A stretch of 7,925 nucleotides of DNA, taken from assembly GCA_964436865.1 (NCBI GenBank), contig CAYTFK010000320.1, forward strand, positions 1 through 7,925, in the 5' to 3' direction. The position numbers were made by a program, and so were the translations under genes. This document shows, piece after piece, positions 5,491 to 7,925 of this stretch. Within the stretch, counting starts at the first letter, position 1; each line of letters starts with the position of its first letter. The notes below the pieces were generated by a model that did no database searches, was not told the DNA's origin, and saw nothing but the letters and a program-made list of their open reading frames with translations. The DNA comes from JAXGPP01 sp964436865 (GTDB taxonomy: Bacteria > Planctomycetota > Planctomycetia > Pirellulales > Thermoguttaceae).

Positions 5491-7548
5491 GTGCTGCGTT
5501 CATTGCATCTCCACTGGTTTCTTCCCTTTCGGAAACCGAAGGCCCCCGCCGGACCGCTTCGGCGTGTGCTGCGCCGAGTTGGACCGACCTGGCTTTCATC
5601 ACCCGTGCGTCGCTTCGTGCAGGCAATTTGCCTCGCCGCCTTCTTCTTCCTCTTCGCCTATGTCGCGTGGCCGTACACCGCTCAGCCGGCAATGACATGG
5701 ACCGACTGGTTGCCCATCGAGGTCGATTCGAGCAGCGGGAGGGTATCGGCAACGCGTGAGCAGCCGGGTGAACCGGTCCCGCCGGGCATCGTTGTGCACG
5801 TTGTCGATCCCGGCACCGACGGCGCCGCTTCACTGGGGCGATTCTTCGTCGAGACAAGCGGGTCGACCGAGCTCTCGCTGTCTCCCGTCGAGCCGTTGGC
5901 TGCCGAACAGATCGATATTCTGTCGACTAGCTTCGGCCCGTGGACGCTCTCGGAAACCGATCCCCGGGCGTGGCCGTCGCACTATGCCCGCGATCTCGAC
6001 GCCAAAGAACGCGTCGCGGCAGAACTTTTTCTGATCCTCGATCCACTCGTCAGCCTGTCGACCGCTGTAGCAGCGAAGTCCTGGGTTTGGTCGCTCACGG
6101 CCGCGGGCGTGATTCTAGCGATCTGCCTGGTGATCCCGCGCGGATTCTGCGGTTACCTGTGCCCGCTCGGCACGCTGATCGATCTGTTCGACTGGGCCAT
6201 CGGCCGCCGTGTGACCTGGTTCCAAGTACCGGGCGAAGGCTGGTGGGTGCACACAAAATACTTCGTGCTGCTGGCGGTGCTCGTCGCAGCAATCTTCGGC
6301 GTGCTGCTATCGGGTTTCGTGTCCGCGATACCGGTAGTCACTCGGGGCCTGGCGTTTGTACTCTCGCCGCTTGAATTGGGGCTTGCGCGCGGCTGGCACC
6401 AGGTGCCACAGCTCTCCGCCGGGCACTACACCTCGATCGGCCTCTTCTTGGCCGTATTCGCCCTTGGCCTGCTGCGGCCGCGATTCTGGTGCAAGTACGT
6501 CTGTCCGACAGGGGCCGTCTTCTCGCTGGGCAATCTGTTCCGCACGACCGAGCGGAAAGTCGAATCGAGCTGCATCCACTGCCGGCGGTGTATCGAAATC
6601 TGCCCGTTCGATGCGATCAAGCCCGACTTCACCACGCGGGGAACCGACTGCACATTCTGCCAGACGTGCGCCGGTGTCTGCCCGCCGCACTCTATCAAAT
6701 TCGTCGGCCGCCTGAACCAAGTCGACCTCAAACCGGTCGACGATCCGCCCACCGGCGAAACGCCCTTGGGCCGTCGCGGCTTCCTGGCCACCGCTGCCGG
6801 CTTGGCTGCGGGCGCCACTGGCGGCCTGGCGGGCGCATGGACCACACGAGCCTTGGGAGCATCGGACAGACCACTCGTCCGGCCGCCGGGAAGCGTTCCC
6901 GAACAGCAGTTCCTCGGTCTATGCATTCGCTGCGGCGAGTGCTTCCAGGCCTGTCCCAACAACGTGCTGCAGCCGGTCAGCTTCAGCGGCGGCTGGGAGT
7001 CGTTATGGTCGCCACAGGTCGTCGCCGACTGGTCGGGTTGCGAGCCGAGCTGCGCCAACTGCGGCCAGGTCTGCCCTACCGGGGCGATTCGCGCGCTGGC
7101 CCTGGAGGAGAAGCGCGCCGCGCGGATGGGGCTGGCGGTAGTCAACTCGCAGACGTGCCTCCCCTTTGCCGGTCGGGAAGAGTGCCGGTTGTGCGTCGAT
7201 GAATGCATCACGGCCGGGTACAGCGCGATCGAGTTTCTCCGCGTGGGAACCAAACTCGATGAATCGGGCCAGCCGATCGAAGACAGCGGATTCCTGGCAC
7301 CAGTGGTCCTCCCGGAGAAATGCGTGGGCTGCGGTTTGTGCCAGACCCGGTGCTACGCTATCAACGTCAAGTCAAAGCATCTCCTCGCACACTCGGCGAT
7401 CGTCGTCGAAGCTGGCGAGGGGAAGGAGGACCGGCTTACCAGCGGCTCGTACGTCGCGCTTCGCGAGGCCGAGGCGCGCCAACGGCGTGCCAGGCAGCAG
7501 CAAACCCGTGACGGCGACAGCGGTTACCTTCCCGAGTTTCTCGAGTGA
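5491..7548 (+). CDS. Membrane polyferredoxin, NapH-like/NapG-like fusion
   Basis: This 685-residue protein combines two modules usually encoded separately. The NapH/NosR-like half has a membrane helix at 42-60, a long polar loop (61-175), further hydrophobic segments near 198-218, 256-280 and 313-330, CxxxCP pairs at Cys220/224 and Cys334/338, and two [4Fe-4S] sets (Cys361/364/367/371 and 387/390/393/397). After an internal RRGFL segment (428-450) comes the NapG/MauM-like half with four more sets: Cys478/481/484/488, 517/521/524/528, 556/565/568/572 and 611/614/617/621. The spacing of the third set of that half (C-x8-C-x2-C-x3-C, then AG) is typical of NapG. By the positive-inside rule, the first two sets would be cytoplasmic and the last four extracytoplasmic, so the protein could carry electrons across the membrane to or from the flavoprotein encoded 17 bases upstream. 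The start is GTG, with GGGG 6 bases before it; no better in-frame start is near. Electron direction and partners beyond the operon are unknown. Confidence 0.92.
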   Translation: MLRSLHLHWFLPFRKPKAPAGPLRRVLRRVGPTWLSSPVRRFVQAICLAAFFFLFAYVAWPYTAQPAMTWTDWLPIEVDSSSGRVSATREQPGEPVPPGIVVHVVDPGTDGAASLGRFFVETSGSTELSLSPVEPLAAEQIDILSTSFGPWTLSETDPRAWPSHYARDLDAKERVAAELFLILDPLVSLSTAVAAKSWVWSLTAAGVILAICLVIPRGFCGYLCPLGTLIDLFDWAIGRRVTWFQVPGEGWWVHTKYFVLLAVLVAAIFGVLLSGFVSAIPVVTRGLAFVLSPLELGLARGWHQVPQLSAGHYTSIGLFLAVFALGLLRPRFWCKYVCPTGAVFSLGNLFRTTERKVESSCIHCRRCIEICPFDAIKPDFTTRGTDCTFCQTCAGVCPPHSIKFVGRLNQVDLKPVDDPPTGETPLGRRGFLATAAGLAAGATGGLAGAWTTRALGASDRPLVRPPGSVPEQQFLGLCIRCGECFQACPNNVLQPVSFSGGWESLWSPQVVADWSGCEPSCANCGQVCPTGAIRALALEEKRAARMGLAVVNSQTCLPFAGREECRLCVDECITAGYSAIEFLRVGTKLDESGQPIEDSGFLAPVVLPEKCVGCGLCQTRCYAINVKSKHLLAHSAIVVEAGEGKEDRLTSGSYVALREAEARQRRARQQQTRDGDSGYLPEFLE
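6760..6858 (+). other. Internal twin-arginine membrane segment in the polyferredoxin
   Basis: Residues 424-456 read as a Tat signal placed in mid-protein: GRRGFLA (427-433, consensus S/T-R-R-x-F-L-K), then a Gly/Ala-rich hydrophobic stretch (TAAGLAAGATGGLAGAW, 434-450), then a polar region leading into the next cysteine sets. NapG proteins normally begin with such a signal, so this is probably the original NapG signal kept as a transmembrane segment after fusion. No ATG, GTG or good ribosome binding site precedes it in frame; only a TTG at 6766 with a poor upstream site could start a separate product. Confidence 0.7.
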
Positions 7549-7649
7549 CTCGGGATGCCGGTTCATCGCTTGCTCCCCGGCCATCCGGGCCAGATCGCGG
7601 TAAGGTTGCTGGCGCGAGGCGGCAAGGCGGCGATCGCGAAAAACTGGTA

Positions 7650-7679
7650 TTGTCCTGTCGTGAGATCTCGACCTATAAT
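7650..7679 (+). promoter_or_regulatory. Sigma70-like promoter of the ArsR-type gene
   Basis: A perfect TATAAT at 7674-7679 is preceded by TTGTCC (7650-7655, 4 of 6 to TTGACA) at an 18-base spacing. The expected transcription start (7685-7687) coincides with the ATG at 7687, so the transcript would have almost no leader. Confidence 0.6.
7662..7669. promoter_or_regulatory. Palindrome in the promoter spacer, possible operator
   Basis: GAGATCTC is a perfect 8-bp palindrome between the -35 and -10 boxes. With one extra base on the left it extends to a bulged TCGTGAGA/TCTCGA repeat. ArsR-family repressors often bind palindromes that overlap their own promoter, so this is a candidate autoregulatory site. 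It is short and could be chance. Confidence 0.3.
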
Positions 7680-7686
7680 CCGCCCC

Positions 7687-7925
7687 ATGCAACAGACGCG
7701 GAGACTCGAGTTGGTACGTTTGGAGCGGCTGCAGCAGGCGGCCGAATGCCTGAAGACCCTGGCCCACCCGGTGCGGCTTCGCATGGTGCAGATGATGCTC
7801 CACGCGGAATACACGGTGGGCGAAATGGCGGAAGCCTGCGAAGTAGCCAGCCACGTGGCCTCGGAACACCTGCGCCTGATGCAGCATTGTGGTTTTCTGT
7901 CGCGACGCCAGAACGGACGGCGGAT
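7687..7925 (+). CDS. ArsR-type winged-helix regulator, 3' end beyond window
   Basis: The frame runs open from the ATG to the window edge (79 codons plus two bases). It encodes a helix of charged and Leu residues (3-20), then LKTLAHPVRLRMVQMM (22-37), TVGEMAEACEVA (43-54) and SEHLRLMQHCGFLSRRQNGRR (59-79), which is the ArsR-family helix-turn-helix followed by the start of the wing. ArsR-family proteins are dimeric repressors that sense metals, redox state or other small signals. Cys21, Cys50 and Cys68 are present but do not form the classic ELCVCD metal site at the usual place, so the signal is unknown. No purine-rich ribosome binding site precedes the ATG. An in-frame GTG at 7660 would add nine residues but also lacks a site and would put the start upstream of the -10 box. 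It follows the polyferredoxin gene by 138 bases and has its own promoter; regulation of the upstream operon is possible but unproven. Confidence 0.85.
   Translation, partial: MQQTRRLELVRLERLQQAAECLKTLAHPVRLRMVQMMLHAEYTVGEMAEACEVASHVASEHLRLMQHCGFLSRRQNGRR

Noticed and set aside
4430..5857. Long minus-strand open frame (475 codons) across the FMN-binding gene and the start of the polyferredoxin gene
   Set aside because: It is antisense to two well-supported genes, is rich in Arg, Ala and Gly with no recognisable motif, and long shadow frames are expected at this GC content.
6426..7253. Minus-strand open frame of 275 codons opposite the polyferredoxin
   Set aside because: The plus strand here carries conserved cysteine motifs in one continuous frame; the antisense product has no coherent domain.
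6766..7548. Separate translation of the NapG-like half from an internal start
   Set aside because: The reading frame is continuous, there is no ATG or GTG near the RR motif, and the only in-frame candidate is a TTG with a poor ribosome site.
7576..7589. CCCGG-CCAT-CCGGG hairpin after the polyferredoxin gene as a terminator
   Set aside because: The stem is only 5 bp and no T-run follows; such short GC hairpins are common by chance in this sequence.
7630..7637. GCGATCGC palindrome as a regulatory or genome-wide repeat element
   Set aside because: It is a single 8-bp copy in GC-rich DNA with no related copies arranged nearby; no support beyond the palindrome itself.

Overview
The window looks like a piece of a Planctomycetota chromosome, most likely a Pirellulales-type lineage. 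This is inferred from the high GC content, the secreted HEAT-repeat protein, the TPR/FMN-binding fusion and the overall gene style; there is no rRNA or other marker to prove it. All genes are on the + strand except one small tatA-type gene. I see no tRNA, rRNA, CRISPR array, insertion sequence or phage gene.

Layout. (1) 2-1183: truD, a tRNA pseudouridine-13 synthase. (2) 1237-1407, minus strand: a 56-residue TatA/E-family twin-arginine translocation protein, convergent with truD. (3) 1408-1620: a divergent promoter region. (4) 1621-2910: an exported all-HEAT-repeat protein. (5) 2911-3109: a gap with two inverted repeats and a weak promoter candidate. (6) 3110-7548: a tight three-gene operon (gaps of 24 and 17 bases) made of an ApbE-type FAD:protein FMN transferase, an exported TPR protein ending in an FMN-binding domain, and a large membrane polyferredoxin that joins a NapH-like half to a NapG/MauM-like half. 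(7) 7549-7686: a gap with a strong sigma70-like promoter. (8) 7687 to the window end: the first 79 codons of an ArsR-type HTH regulator, apparently read from a leaderless or nearly leaderless mRNA.

How the genes fit together. ApbE covalently attaches FMN to a Thr in FMN-binding domains. The neighbouring FMN-binding protein carries a recognisable but altered attachment motif (Thr425, with His423 where Gly is usual). The polyferredoxin has two CxxxCP pairs at its membrane segments and six [4Fe-4S] cysteine sets, two before and four after an internal RRxFL twin-arginine segment. The simplest topology puts two clusters in the cytoplasm and four outside, making a wire of Fe-S clusters across the membrane that would exchange electrons with the exported flavoprotein. 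This resembles NosR, RnfG/NqrC and NapGH modules, rearranged into other chains. The electron donor and the final acceptor are not in the window: there is no c-type heme motif (CxxCH) in these proteins and no recognisable terminal reductase. The nearby tatA, the RR-type N-terminus of ApbE and the internal RR segment of the polyferredoxin all point to Tat export, but a functional link is inference.
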